A DNA stretch of 64,000 bases from Leucobacter musarum subsp. musarum (lineage in GTDB: Bacteria > Actinomycetota > Actinomycetes > Actinomycetales > Microbacteriaceae), in assembly GCF_001273845.1 (NCBI RefSeq), contig NZ_JHBW01000065.1:124001-188000 (forward strand), in the 5' to 3' direction. This document shows, piece by piece, positions 48,954 to 58,065 of the stretch. The notes beneath the pieces are model-generated. The model saw nothing but the letters and a program-made list of their open reading frames with translations, did not search any database and was not told the DNA's origin. The translations under genes were made by a program, and so were the position numbers. Position 1 is the stretch's first letter; each line of letters opens with the position of its first letter.

Positions 48954-48992
48954 CAACGGAGGCCCGGGCACTGAGTGCCCGGGCCTCCGTTG
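48954..48992 (+). terminator. Perfect 18-bp hairpin after glpX
   Basis: Arms 48954-48971 and 48975-48992 are exact reverse complements with the 3-nt loop TGA. It starts 11 nt after the stop. Confidence 0.85.
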
Positions 48993-49055
48993 CGTTTGGC
49001 GCGCGTGCGAATGGTGCGTGGTGATCGGTACGTGGTCGTATGCGCGCGGTCGTGC

Positions 49056-49895
49056 TCAGATTTCGAAGGGTGCGTCGGTCGGAAAGTACGCCCGGAGGCT
49101 GAGGCCAACGCCGTCTTCATCGTTCGAGAGTGTGCGCACGACGTGTTCGGCGACGGACAACGTGGGGTCGGCGTTGCCCATCAGTACGCCGACGCCGACC
49201 TGCTCGAGCATGGGAATGTCGGCTTCGGTGTCGCCGAACGCGATGCATGCGTCGAGTGGGATCTTGAGGTGCTCGGCGAGGGCTGCGAGCGCGACGTGTT
49301 TGCGCGTCGTGGTGATTTCGAGCACGCGGCCGGCGAAGTGGGCGAAGACCTCGGGCAGCGATGCGTCGATGCCGGCCTTGATTGGTGCGAGGTGCTCGGG
49401 CTCCCCGCGGAACATGACTTTGTAGACGGGGCGCTCAGGGGCTCGTGCGGCGACGTCTGGGCCGATGCGGTTCGGCCAGATCGAGGTGTTCCGTGCTTCA
49501 CGCAAACCCCAGATGCCGATGTCGCTCACGTGCCACTCTGATTCGGTGTAGATGCCCACGTGCACCGGACGCCCCGCTGCGATGTCGAGCATGGTGTCCA
49601 CCGCTGCCGAGGTGAAGGGGCGATCAAGGACGGTCTCGAAATCGTCGGTGTTGCGGGCACGCACGAGAGCGCCGCCGAAGGCGATGTGCGACGTCGCGGT
49701 GCCGAGTTTGTGCTCGATGATGCGTGAGGCCGCGATGCTGCGCGCGGTCACAATGGAGACGATCGCACCAGCCTCAGCGACCCGTGCGACTTCATCTCGG
49801 GTGAACGCCATGATCTGCTTTGCGCTGTTGATCAGGGTGCCATCGATATCGATGGCGACGAGTCGCAGATCGGTGCGTGTACGTTCTGCGCTCAT
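49056..49895 (-). CDS. HAD hydrolase, Cof-type
   Basis: A 279-aa HAD phosphatase of the Cof (type IIB) branch. VAIDIDGTLINSAKQI holds the nucleophile Asp, VTARS is motif II, the lysine of VALAALAEHLKI lies in the motif III region, and AFGDTEADIPMLEQVGVGVLMGNA is motif IV. Substrates are usually sugar phosphates, nucleotides or flavins. The ATG at 49895 overlaps the upstream gene by 4 nt. Confidence 0.9.
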   Translation of the reverse strand: MSAERTRTDLRLVAIDIDGTLINSAKQIMAFTRDEVARVAEAGAIVSIVTARSIAASRIIEHKLGTATSHIAFGGALVRARNTDDFETVLDRPFTSAAVDTMLDIAAGRPVHVGIYTESEWHVSDIGIWGLREARNTSIWPNRIGPDVAARAPERPVYKVMFRGEPEHLAPIKAGIDASLPEVFAHFAGRVLEITTTRKHVALAALAEHLKIPLDACIAFGDTEADIPMLEQVGVGVLMGNADPTLSVAEHVVRTLSNDEDGVGLSLRAYFPTDAPFEI

Positions 49896-50362
49896 CGACG
49901 AGCGCCCAGCACCTCGATGATGAGTGCATGGTCGTCTTGCTGGGGAAGGCCACTGACCGTGACCGACCCCAGCACCGAGCCGTCGATGAGGATGGGCACT
50001 GAGCCGCCGTGCGGGGCGAAGTCGGCCTCGGGCAGTGCGTCGGTGACCGGCCCCAGCCCCTGTGCGGCGAGCCGCTGCCCGACGAGAAAGCTCGGCAGGC
50101 CCGTGGCCTCGGCGACATTGCGCTTGCGTGGAATCCATTCGTCGTTGACCGTGCTGGTGCCGGGGAGCGCCAGTCGGTAGACCTCGTGGTCGCCGAGTTT
50201 CACTGAGACGGCGAACACGAGCCCGCGCGCCCGCCCGAGTCGCACGATCTCCTCGCCGATCTCGATCGCGTCGGCATGCGTGTACGAGTGCAGTGCCGCT
50301 TCGGTGAAGCCGGCTGCGATGATCTCGGGGTCAGCGATAAGGGGAAACGCATCTGTGGCCAT
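49892..50362 (-). CDS. UPF0303 / heme-degrading-domain (HbpS/GlcG-like) family protein
   Basis: A 156-aa protein. FTEAALHSYTHADAIEIGEEIVRLGRARGLVFAVSVKLGDHEVYRLALPGTSTVNDEWIPRKRNVAEATG and GGSVPILIDGSVLGSVTVSGLPQQDDHALI match the UPF0303 branch. Related proteins bind heme or corrinoid; the function here is unknown. The ATG at 50362 is preferred over 50368 because TAGCGT at 50369-50374 lies exactly 6 nt before it. Confidence 0.85.
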   Translation of the reverse strand: MATDAFPLIADPEIIAAGFTEAALHSYTHADAIEIGEEIVRLGRARGLVFAVSVKLGDHEVYRLALPGTSTVNDEWIPRKRNVAEATGLPSFLVGQRLAAQGLGPVTDALPEADFAPHGGSVPILIDGSVLGSVTVSGLPQQDDHALIIEVLGARR

Positions 50363-50414
50363 GGTCATACGCTAGCGCAGCCTGCGGTCATGACAGGACA
50401 AATGAAGTGCTGGT

Positions 50415-51905
50415 TCATCGGTCTTCCCAGAGCCCGGTGTGTGCGTCAGCCTCGGCTACGGTGTCTTCGTCAGCACCGGCTCGTGCGCGAGCAGCTGCGA
50501 GCGCATCATGCTCGGGCGCGGGTTCGGTGACGTACTCTTCGAGTGCATGCGCGCCGCCTTCGCCGGCGGTGTCGAACGTCTCGACGGCTCGGAGTCGCTT
50601 TTCGACCGCGCGCGTGCGTCGGCCGGCCTCGCTCACGGTGTTCTGTGCCGTGGCCAGCTGCTTGCCGAGTTTCTCCCAGACCTGCCCATACTTCTGAAAC
50701 TCGACTTTTGCCGCGCTCAGCACTTGCCACACCTCGGAGCTGCGCTGCTCGATGGCGAGCGTGCGGAACCCGAGCTGAAGGCTGTTGAGGAGCGACATGA
50801 GCACGGTCGGGCCGGCGACGGTGACGTGATATTCGGTCTGCAATTTGCTGGTCAACCCCGGGCGACGGATGACTTCGGCGAAGAGGCCCTCGGTCGGCAG
50901 GTACATGATGCCGAAATCGGTCGTGTACGGCGGCTCGAGGTATTTGTCGCGGATGAGTTTCGCCTGCGTCAGAATGACTCGTTCTACGGTTTTGCTTGCG
51001 GACTCGATTTCAGCGCGATCCCCGCGCTCCTGGGCTTCGAGAAGTCGCTCGTAGTCCTCCTGGGGAAACTTCGAGTCGATCGGCAGCCACACCGGGTCAC
51101 CGAGATCACCGCGGCCCGGAAGCTTGACCGCGAACTCGACCCGCTCCGCGGAGCTCGGTCGCACGGCGACGTTCTCTGCATACTGCTCAGGGGTCAGCAT
51201 GTCTTCGAGCTGGCGCGCGAGCTGCACCTCGCCCCAACTGCCGCGATTCTTCACGTTCGTGAGCACGCGCTTCAAGCCCCCGACATCGGTGGCGAGCGTC
51301 TGCATCTCGCCCAGGCCCTTCTGCACCTGCTCCAGGCGATCGCTCACCAAACGGAACGACTCGCCGAGTCGCCGTTCGAGCGTGCCCTGCAACTTCTCGT
51401 CGACGGTCTCGCGCATCTTCTCGAGCTTGGCTTCATTGCCCTCACGAAGCTTCTCGAGCTCATCGCGCAACACGCGCTGCAGCTCGGCCTGCTTGGCGAC
51501 GTGAGTGTCGGCGAGCGCCTGCACTCTGCCGGCATTCTCGTCGAGTGAGGCCTTCAAACGATGCTGCAACTGCTCGCCGACGGCCTGACGCACCTGTTCG
51601 AGTTTCGCATCGTTGGCCTCGCGCAGGTCTTCGAACCGTGCTTCGACGCTGGCGCGCAACGAGTTCTGCGCGGTCAGCGTCGCTTGCGCTCCGGCGTGTA
51701 CCCGATCGCTGATGCCGGTGAGCGACTGCCCGATTTCGCCGCGCTGCGCGGAGAGGTCGCCGCGAATCTCAGCGGCGAGACCGCGCCCGTCGAATGCCGA
51801 CGCCGGCGTTGCGCCTCGCGAACCGGTGCGCAGGAACACGACGACGAGCAGCGCAACGAGCAGGAGCAGATTCGCTCCGAGCAGGATGAGGGTGGCAATC
51901 GCCAT
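50415..51905 (-). CDS. rmuC: DNA recombination protein RmuC
   Basis: A 496-aa protein: an N-terminal membrane helix (residues about 3-24), a long coiled coil (about 45-220, rich in Glu, Leu, Lys and Gln), then the RmuC nuclease-like domain with VKNRGSWGEVQLARQLEDMLTPEQY, VWLPIDSKFPQEDYERLLEAQERGD and FGIMYLPTEGLFAEV. The C-terminal tail is acidic. RmuC limits inversion recombination; its mechanism is not settled. Confidence 0.93.
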   Translation of the reverse strand: MAIATLILLGANLLLLVALLVVVFLRTGSRGATPASAFDGRGLAAEIRGDLSAQRGEIGQSLTGISDRVHAGAQATLTAQNSLRASVEARFEDLREANDAKLEQVRQAVGEQLQHRLKASLDENAGRVQALADTHVAKQAELQRVLRDELEKLREGNEAKLEKMRETVDEKLQGTLERRLGESFRLVSDRLEQVQKGLGEMQTLATDVGGLKRVLTNVKNRGSWGEVQLARQLEDMLTPEQYAENVAVRPSSAERVEFAVKLPGRGDLGDPVWLPIDSKFPQEDYERLLEAQERGDRAEIESASKTVERVILTQAKLIRDKYLEPPYTTDFGIMYLPTEGLFAEVIRRPGLTSKLQTEYHVTVAGPTVLMSLLNSLQLGFRTLAIEQRSSEVWQVLSAAKVEFQKYGQVWEKLGKQLATAQNTVSEAGRRTRAVEKRLRAVETFDTAGEGGAHALEEYVTEPAPEHDALAAARARAGADEDTVAEADAHTGLWEDR

Positions 51906-51993
51906 GATGCACCGTGCTTTCGATCAGTGGAAGGTTCGCATCCACGTTCTCACGGGCCACCGACATTTATGTCGTGGCTGCCCCGGTGTCGCA

Positions 51994-52578
51994 TCAGAGC
52001 TTCAGCGGAATGGCCTTCAACTGCTGAATGCGCAGCCCAGTTTGCTTCGCGAGTGCCGTCACCGAGTCGACCCCGTGGCGCTGCGCGGCATCCGAAATGA
52101 TGGCGGCGCAGGCTTCGGCGTCGGCGAGGGCATCGTGGTGCGCGAATTCGCCGTAGCCCGCCGCAGCCGCCGAAAGCGGCAAGCGATGCGATGGAATCTC
52201 GTAGGTCTTGCGCGAGACCTGCACACTGCAGAGGTACTTCAGGCGGGGCGTCGGTGCCACCGACTCGGCGCACGCTGCGCGAATCACACCCATATCGAAG
52301 CTGGCATTGTGCGCAACGGCGACATCGGCGCCGATGAACTCGCGGAGCTCGCCGAGTTGCTCACTCCACGACCGTGACTCGGCCACCATTGCCGCGGTGA
52401 TGCCATGGATCTTGATGTTGAAGGGCAGAAACGCGGCGTGTGCGGCGGGCGGGCGGATCAACCAGTGCACGCGATCCACCACCACCCCGGCACGCACGCG
52501 GACCATGCCGACCGAGCATGCCGAAGACGGATGGCTGTTCGCAGTCTCGAAATCGATCGCGGTGAAGTCGACGGGCAC
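51994..52578 (-). CDS. 3'-5' exonuclease, DEDDh type (DnaQ-like)
   Basis: A 194-aa exonuclease. FTAIDFETAN (Asp and Glu of motif I), VAHNASFDMGVI (motif II Asp) and FAHHDALADAEAC (motif III His and Asp) give a complete DEDDh site. Similar proteins serve as proofreading or general 3'-5' exonucleases. GTG start at 52578 placed where the conserved domain begins; the open frame upstream has no supporting signal. Confidence 0.9.
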   Translation of the reverse strand: MPVDFTAIDFETANSHPSSACSVGMVRVRAGVVVDRVHWLIRPPAAHAAFLPFNIKIHGITAAMVAESRSWSEQLGELREFIGADVAVAHNASFDMGVIRAACAESVAPTPRLKYLCSVQVSRKTYEIPSHRLPLSAAAAGYGEFAHHDALADAEACAAIISDAAQRHGVDSVTALAKQTGLRIQQLKAIPLKL

Positions 52579-52694
52579 GTGTCCACTCTGACACACACCC
52601 CTGACATTGATGCGTCCGCGTGGCGCCGGGGGTGTGCATGCGTGCGCGAGGGGCGACAATGGAGTTCACGATCCACCCGTCGAAAGGGATGACC

Positions 52695-53054
52695 ATGGCC
52701 GAGCATCGCATCTACGGCATGAGCTTTGCGAGCATCTACCCGCACTACATCGCCAAGGCGGAGCGCAAGGGGCACACGCAGGAAGAGATTCACCAGGTCA
52801 TCACCTGGCTCACGGGCTACGACGACGCCGACCTGCAGCGCGTGCTCGACGACGAGACCGACCTGCGCACGTTCTTCGCCGAGGCACCTCGCATGCACCC
52901 CAACGCGACCCAGATTACGGGCCTCATCTGCGGAATACGGGTGGAAGAGATCGAGGATCCGCTGATGCAGCAGATCCGCTACATGGACAAACTCGTCGAC
53001 GAGGTCGCACGGGGCAAGAAGATGACGTCGATTCTGCGCGGAGGTGCCGCATGA
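52695..53054 (+). CDS. DUF2200 family protein
   Basis: A 119-aa protein that begins HRIYGMSFASIYPHYIAKAERKGHTQEEIHQVITWLTGYD and contains FFAEAPRMHPNATQITGLICGIRVEEIEDPLMQQIRYMDKLVDEVARGK, the conserved DUF2200 body. Function unknown. AAAGGGA precedes the ATG at 52695; earlier in-frame starts lack a site. It overlaps the next gene by 4 nt. Confidence 0.9.
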   Translation: MAEHRIYGMSFASIYPHYIAKAERKGHTQEEIHQVITWLTGYDDADLQRVLDDETDLRTFFAEAPRMHPNATQITGLICGIRVEEIEDPLMQQIRYMDKLVDEVARGKKMTSILRGGAA

Positions 53055-53479
53055 TTCCCGAGATCAACTACTGGGCCGTGATCGTCGCCACGCTCTCCAC
53101 GATGGTCGTGGGGTCGGTGTGGTACACCCCGAAAGTGTTCGGCACACGGTGGATGCGACTCGCGAACGTGAACCCGAGCGGCGATGCGAAGGCTGCGGTC
53201 GGCCCGATCTTGGTCACGCTGGTCGTGAGTTTCATTACGGCGTGGGTGTTTGCCGGGGCGAGTTGGATCGCCTTCGCGTTCTACGGCGGCTCGTTTCTGG
53301 CGGCGACGCTCGTGACGGGGCTGCTGCTGTGGGCTGGCTTCACCGCATCGCGTTTCATCACGCACGACGCGTTTGAAGGTCGCCCAGCAGGCCTGACCGT
53401 GCTGAACATCGCGCACGAACTCGTCACCGTCGTCGTTATGGCGATCATCATTGGGGTGTGGCCGCCGGCGATCGGGTAG
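53051..53479 (+). CDS. DUF1761 family membrane protein
   Basis: A 142-aa protein with four membrane helices: NYWAVIVATLSTMVVGSVWYTPKVFGTRWM at the N-terminus, then ILVTLVVSFITAWVFAG, FLAATLVTGLLLWAGFTA and VTVVVMAIIIGVWP. The first segment is the DUF1761 signature. ATGA overlap with DUF2200 implies coupling. Function unknown. Confidence 0.87.
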   Translation: MIPEINYWAVIVATLSTMVVGSVWYTPKVFGTRWMRLANVNPSGDAKAAVGPILVTLVVSFITAWVFAGASWIAFAFYGGSFLAATLVTGLLLWAGFTASRFITHDAFEGRPAGLTVLNIAHELVTVVVMAIIIGVWPPAIG

Positions 53480-53544
53480 TGCGGGATCGCCTCGCGGCGG
53501 CGAACGGTCATGCTCGGCCGCATCCCCGCGTAGACTGATGCCTC

Positions 53545-54618
53545 GTGGCTCTGACTATCGGCATCGTAGGACTCCCCAACGTGGGCAAGTCGACCCTGTT
53601 CAACGCGCTCACCCAGAACGACGCGCTCGCGGCGAACTATCCGTTCGCGACGATCGAGCCGAACGTCGGCGTGGTGAACCTGCCCGACCCGCGACTCGAC
53701 GCGCTCGCGGAGATCTTCGGCTCGGAGCGCATTCTGCCCGCACCGGTCAGCTTCGTCGATATCGCCGGCATCGTGCGCGGTGCCAGCGAGGGTGAAGGGT
53801 TGGGTAACCAGTTCCTCGCGAACATCCGCGAGGCTGACGCGATCGCACAGGTCGTGCGCGGATTCTCAGACCCCGACGTCATCCACGTCGACGGTGCCGT
53901 CAACCCGGCCAGCGACATGGAGACGATCAACACCGAGCTGATCATCGCCGACTTGCAGACGATCGACAAGGCGCTCGTGCGCTACGAGAAAGAGCTGAAG
54001 AACAAGAAGATCGACGCGTCCGTCGTCGATGCAGCGAAGGCCGCGCAGGCCGCGCTGAACGACGGCCAGGTGCTCTCGCAGTCGAAGATCGATCTCGAGC
54101 CGATCAAGGAGCTCGGGCTGCTGACGGCGAAGCCATTTCTGTACGTGTTCAACGTCGACGAGACTGTGCTGCAGGATCGCGCGAAGCTCGACGAGCTCGC
54201 CGCCCTGGTGGCACCGGCCCAGGCGATCTTCCTGGACGCGAAGATCGAAAGCGAACTCATCGAACTCGACGCCGAAGATGCCGCGGAACTGCTCGCGTCC
54301 ATCGGCCAGGAGGAAAGCGGGCTCGACCAGCTCGCGCGCATCGGCTTCGAAACCCTGGGCCTGCAGACCTACTTGACCGCGGGCCCCAAGGAGGCGCGCG
54401 CCTGGACCATCAAGCAGGGCGCCACGGCGCCGCAGGCGGCCGGCGCGATCCACACCGACTTCGAAAAGGGCTTCATCAAGGGCGAGATCATCTCGTTCGA
54501 AGATCTCGTCGAGGCCGGTTCGGTCGCCGAGGCTCGCGCCAAGGGCAAGGCCCGCATGGAGGGCAAGGAGTACGTCATGCAAGACGGCGATGTCTGCGAG
54601 TGGCGGTTCAACGTCTGA
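53545..54618 (+). CDS. ychF: Redox-regulated ATPase YchF (Obg family)
   Basis: A 357-aa P-loop protein that binds ribosomes and prefers ATP. GIVGLPNVGKSTLFNALT is the G1 loop, DIAGIVRGASEGEGLGNQFLANIREADAI is G3, and NVDE stands in place of the NKXD of G4, as in all YchF. The TGS domain at the C-terminus ends EGKEYVMQDGDVCEWRFNV. GTG start; TAGACT at 53531-53536 lies 8 nt upstream. Confidence 0.97.
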   Translation: MALTIGIVGLPNVGKSTLFNALTQNDALAANYPFATIEPNVGVVNLPDPRLDALAEIFGSERILPAPVSFVDIAGIVRGASEGEGLGNQFLANIREADAIAQVVRGFSDPDVIHVDGAVNPASDMETINTELIIADLQTIDKALVRYEKELKNKKIDASVVDAAKAAQAALNDGQVLSQSKIDLEPIKELGLLTAKPFLYVFNVDETVLQDRAKLDELAALVAPAQAIFLDAKIESELIELDAEDAAELLASIGQEESGLDQLARIGFETLGLQTYLTAGPKEARAWTIKQGATAPQAAGAIHTDFEKGFIKGEIISFEDLVEAGSVAEARAKGKARMEGKEYVMQDGDVCEWRFNV

Positions 54619-54624
54619 GCTGAT

Positions 54625-54642
54625 GCACCGCTAGCGCGGTGC
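54625..54642. terminator. Short bidirectional hairpin after ychF
   Basis: Arms GCACCGC / GCGGTGC at 54625-54631 and 54636-54642 with a 4-nt loop. The loop contains part of the stop codon of the convergent lipoprotein gene. Confidence 0.55.
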
Positions 54643-55929
54643 GTAGCCGCACTCGGCGGTGCCGTCCGGCCGCTCGGCGCAGAGCCGTGCTCCCGGTTGC
54701 GCGAGCCCTTCGAGCGTGACCAGTCGCGCCTCCAACGCATCGATGCTTGAGTTCTGCGGAGCGGTGACGGTCACCTTTCTTGGAGACACGGTGACTGCCG
54801 TGATGTCAGGGGAATCGAGCACTGTGCTCGCTTGGGCAGTGACCGCCCCCAGCTGCGACGGTTCAGCGGTGACGCTGAGTTCGGGGTCGTCGGGCGCTCC
54901 GACGACGATCGTCAGCGACGCGAAGTCTGCGGACTCGGGCTGCGCAGAGATCGCGGACGCGAGGGCTTCCGCGTCGGCTGGCGACGCCGCGCTGAACGTC
55001 GCGCCTGCATCATCGGTCCATATCGACTCGATCAGCGCGCGGTCGGCGTCTTCAAGCCCACCGAGCAATGCACGGGCGGGCGCACCGGTCGCCTCAGCAC
55101 CGAGCGACACCAGCGGGCTGGCGAATGCCACGGGGTAGTCGCTCGTCAATGCCTGCTTGGCGAGGCGCGCCGTGGCGGCGGCCACCTCGAACTCATCGTC
55201 GAGCGTGATGACGATGCCGTCAGGCGAAGCTCGCACGCCAGTCACTGCGGCCACTGGGGCGGAGTCCGTGAGGCCGAGCAGTGTCGCCTCCGCGTTCGAC
55301 CACCACGATCCCGGAGGGCCCTGCACGGTGAAGTAGGCTGCGGGATCGCGCAGCGTGATGTGCGGCCCCGACGCGATGGCGATTTCGGCCAGGCGATCCG
55401 GAACCTCACGCGCCAGCGCGAACGCGGCGGTGAAATCGGTCGGGGAAGGAAGACTGAGGTCGAGCGTCACCGCGGAGATGCGCTCCGCATCATTGGCGGC
55501 GACGAGCTCGACTGACTCGACGCCCGGAACGGTCAGCAGATCATGCGCCGCGTCGGTGATGGCCGCAGTCGTCGTTGCTGATGCGACGACGGGCAGGCTG
55601 ATGGATGGGGTGTGCACCGTGATGTGCACCTCGGTGCCCGACCGCTCTGCTGCGAAAGCGCTGAGTTGAGTCACCAGCGACCGGAACGCATCATCGGAAG
55701 CATCTGGACGCACGTCGACGTCGGCACTGAGCCCGCCGGTGAACGCTTGGTTATCGGCGGTCGAGAGCTCGAACCCGGCGACGGCCGGATCATCACCGAA
55801 TGTTCGCGCAAAATCCCCGCGCACCGAGTCGCCGCTGCAGGCGGCGAGCAGCAGCATTGAGGCGCCGAGCAGGGCGCCGACCAGGCTGCGTCGTGCCCGC
55901 TGCCGTATCGATCGTGACCCGCTCACCAT
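54631..55929 (-). CDS. Lipoprotein of unknown function
   Basis: A 432-aa exported lipoprotein: a basic N-terminus, a hydrophobic segment and lipobox LAAC near residue 31. The body shows three or four repeats of an alpha/beta unit, each mixing helices with VxVxxP-type strands (EVHITVHTPSISLPVV; DGIVITLDDEFEVAAATARLAKQAL; DITAVTVSPRKVTVTAPQ). No family recognised. The start at 55929 follows TACGCT by 7 nt; in-frame starts further upstream would destroy that promoter. Confidence 0.8.
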   Translation of the reverse strand: MVSGSRSIRQRARRSLVGALLGASMLLLAACSGDSVRGDFARTFGDDPAVAGFELSTADNQAFTGGLSADVDVRPDASDDAFRSLVTQLSAFAAERSGTEVHITVHTPSISLPVVASATTTAAITDAAHDLLTVPGVESVELVAANDAERISAVTLDLSLPSPTDFTAAFALAREVPDRLAEIAIASGPHITLRDPAAYFTVQGPPGSWWSNAEATLLGLTDSAPVAAVTGVRASPDGIVITLDDEFEVAAATARLAKQALTSDYPVAFASPLVSLGAEATGAPARALLGGLEDADRALIESIWTDDAGATFSAASPADAEALASAISAQPESADFASLTIVVGAPDDPELSVTAEPSQLGAVTAQASTVLDSPDITAVTVSPRKVTVTAPQNSSIDALEARLVTLEGLAQPGARLCAERPDGTAECGYAPR

Positions 55930-55936
55930 GCACATC

Positions 55937-56032
55937 AGCGTAGCGAGGGTGCTCGTCGCGAGGGTGCCCGCAGGGGCCTGGGCGACCGCAAGCGTGCCGG
56001 CCGGTGTCAATGTCGGTCGTGCCGATTACGCT
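55937..56032. promoter_or_regulatory. Back-to-back leaderless promoters of the lipoprotein and DinB genes
   Basis: TACGCT on the minus strand (55937-55942, 7 nt before the lipoprotein ATG) and TACGCT on the plus strand (56027-56032, 6 nt before the DinB ATG). Neither start has a ribosome binding site. Confidence 0.55.
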
Positions 56033-56038
56033 GACGAC

Positions 56039-56683
56039 ATGGACTCAGCACCGAATGCCTCGCGCCCTGCAAGCGATGACGAGATCGAACTCCTCCTGCG
56101 CTACCTGCAGCTCGCCCGAGACGCCCTGCTCTGGAAGCTGGAGGGCGTTGGCGAGTACGACGTTCGGCGGCCGCTCACCGCGACCGGATCGAATCTGCTC
56201 GGCATCGTGAAGCACGTCGCGAGTACGGAATACGGGTACCTCACCGAATGCCTCGGTCGCGACGGGGGCATATCGACGCCCTGGATGGCCGAGGATGCTC
56301 CCGCGAACGCGGACATGTGGGCGACCGCCTCCGAGAGCCGGGCCGACATCATTGCGCTGTATCGACAGGTCTGGGCGAGCGACGATGCGGTGGTGCGCGA
56401 ACTCGGCCTCGATGCGGTCGGCATCGTGCCGTGGTGGAGCGAATCCAGTGTGACCGTGCGACGCCTGCTCGTTCACATGATCGCCGAGACGCACCGTCAT
56501 GCGGGCCACGCCGACATTCTGCGCGAACAGATCGACGGTGCCGCAGGCATGCGCGCTGCGGCCACGAACCTACCGGCGGGAGATGCCGAGTGGTGGCGCG
56601 ACTACTCGGAGCGCGTCGAGTCCGCGGCGCGCACTGCGGCAGAGGCCGCGGGGGAGGCCGTCGGGTCGCCCGTCGCCGAGTGA
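56039..56683 (+). CDS. DinB family protein (DUF664)
   Basis: A 214-aa four-helix-bundle protein. GVGEYDVRRPLTATGSNLLGIVKHVASTEYGYLTE and MIAETHRHAGHADILREQIDG carry the conserved His residues that bind a metal. Members include thiol-dependent S-transferases; no specific role is known here. The last 82 nt lie opposite the end of the GNAT gene. Confidence 0.9.
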   Translation: MDSAPNASRPASDDEIELLLRYLQLARDALLWKLEGVGEYDVRRPLTATGSNLLGIVKHVASTEYGYLTECLGRDGGISTPWMAEDAPANADMWATASESRADIIALYRQVWASDDAVVRELGLDAVGIVPWWSESSVTVRRLLVHMIAETHRHAGHADILREQIDGAAGMRAAATNLPAGDAEWWRDYSERVESAARTAAEAAGEAVGSPVAE

Positions 56684-57219
56684 ATCGGTGTGTCGGTGTG
56701 CGGCAACGCGGTTTCGCGGTCTACCGCGAATGCGAGGTGCGGCATATCAACCCCGCGGTAGTGCTTCACGAAACGCGAGCGCACCGTCATTCCCAGTCGG
56801 ATCGCCACGTTCATCGACGCGAGATTGGTGTCACGCACTTGTGCGTAGACACGCTCGGCGTCGAGATCAGAGAATGCGAAGTCGCGGCAGGCGACCGCCG
56901 CCTCCGTCGCATATCCGTGATGCCAGTGCGATCGTTCGAAGAGATACCCGACCTCGTGCACGCGGGCGCCGTCGATCTGCTGCCACGTGATTCCGCACTG
57001 ACCGATCATCTCACCGGTCTCCCGCAGATCAACCGCCCACAATCCGAACCCGTCGGTGCGGTAGCGATCCCGCATGCTCGTCAGCCATGCATCAACTCCG
57101 GCATCATCGAACGCGCCCTCGTACGCGTGCATCGCTTCATCATCTTGCAAGATGCGCGAAAGCGCCGCGCGGTCGGCCGGTTGGATCTCGCGCAGGCTCA
57201 ATCGTTCGGTGTGCAGCAT
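56602..57219 (-). CDS. GNAT N-acetyltransferase, RimJ/RimL type
   Basis: A 205-aa acetyltransferase. LHTERLSLREIQPADRAAL opens the fold; GQCGITWQQIDGARVHEVGYLFERSHWHHGYATEAA is the acetyl-CoA binding region and NLASMNVAIRLGM the C-terminal motif. The ATG at 57219 was chosen for GGAAGGG upstream and family fit. The last 30 residues are a low-complexity extension that overlaps the DinB gene on the other strand. Confidence 0.9.
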   Translation of the reverse strand: MLHTERLSLREIQPADRAALSRILQDDEAMHAYEGAFDDAGVDAWLTSMRDRYRTDGFGLWAVDLRETGEMIGQCGITWQQIDGARVHEVGYLFERSHWHHGYATEAAVACRDFAFSDLDAERVYAQVRDTNLASMNVAIRLGMTVRSRFVKHYRGVDMPHLAFAVDRETALPHTDTPIHSATGDPTASPAASAAVRAADSTRSE

Positions 57220-57261
57220 CACCCTTCCATTCTGGGGTCTCGCGCTCGTTAGGGTGGAACG

Positions 57262-58026
57262 ATGACGCACGCAGCACTCCACGATCTCTTCGCGCTCGAT
57301 GGCCGCCGGGCGCTCGTCACCGGCGGCAGCTCAGGCATCGGCCGTGCGATCGCGGTCGCACTCGCAGACGCCGGCGCGCAGATCGTCATCGCGGCGCGCA
57401 CCGAATCTGCGATCAACGAAACGGTGGTGCAGATCACCGAACGTGGCGGATCCGCGGTCGGCGCAGTAGCCGACCTGTCCGAGCGATCCGGAGCGCACGC
57501 GCTCGCGCAGGAGGTCGGCGACGTCGACATCCTGGTGAATTGCGCCGGCATCAACCTGCGACCCCCATTCCCGGAACTCCGTGAAACGGAGTGGGATGCG
57601 ACGATGCGCGTCAACCTCGATGCCCCGTTCATCCTGGGCCAAGCGCTGGCACCGGGCATGGCGCAGCGCGGCTACGGTCGTCTCATCCACATCAGCTCGC
57701 AGCAGGCACAGCGACCGTTCGCGGCGAGCGGCGCCTACGGCGTCTCAAAGGCTGCGCTCGAGGCGCTCGCACGGAGCCAAGCCGAAGCCTGGTCGGCCCA
57801 CGGCGTCACCGCCAACGTGCTCGTACCGGGATTCGTGCAGACCGCCCTGAACACCCGGCTCTCGGCCGACCCCGAGACAGTGCGTGCGCTTGCGTCGCGC
57901 ACGCTCATCGGGCGAAACGGCGTTCCCGAAGACTTCGCGGCGCCTGCGGTGTTTCTCGCCGGCGCGGGCTCACGGTACGTCACCGGGCAGACGATACCCG
58001 TCGACGGTGGGTTCTCCGTGCACTGA
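57262..58026 (+). CDS. Short-chain dehydrogenase/reductase
   Basis: A 254-aa classical SDR. TGGSSGIGRAIA is the cofactor loop, NCAGIN the structural motif, and Ser of HISSQQAQ with YGVSK completes the catalytic site. The C-terminal TGQTIPVDGGFSVH is typical. Closest in pattern to gluconate 5-dehydrogenase or 3-oxoacyl reductase types; substrate not assigned. TAGGGT at 57250-57255 is 6 nt before the ATG, so leaderless. Confidence 0.93.
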   Translation: MTHAALHDLFALDGRRALVTGGSSGIGRAIAVALADAGAQIVIAARTESAINETVVQITERGGSAVGAVADLSERSGAHALAQEVGDVDILVNCAGINLRPPFPELRETEWDATMRVNLDAPFILGQALAPGMAQRGYGRLIHISSQQAQRPFAASGAYGVSKAALEALARSQAEAWSAHGVTANVLVPGFVQTALNTRLSADPETVRALASRTLIGRNGVPEDFAAPAVFLAGAGSRYVTGQTIPVDGGFSVH

Positions 58027-58065
58027 GGTATCGGGCGTCAGCACCGACACCAGAGGCTCGAATCG

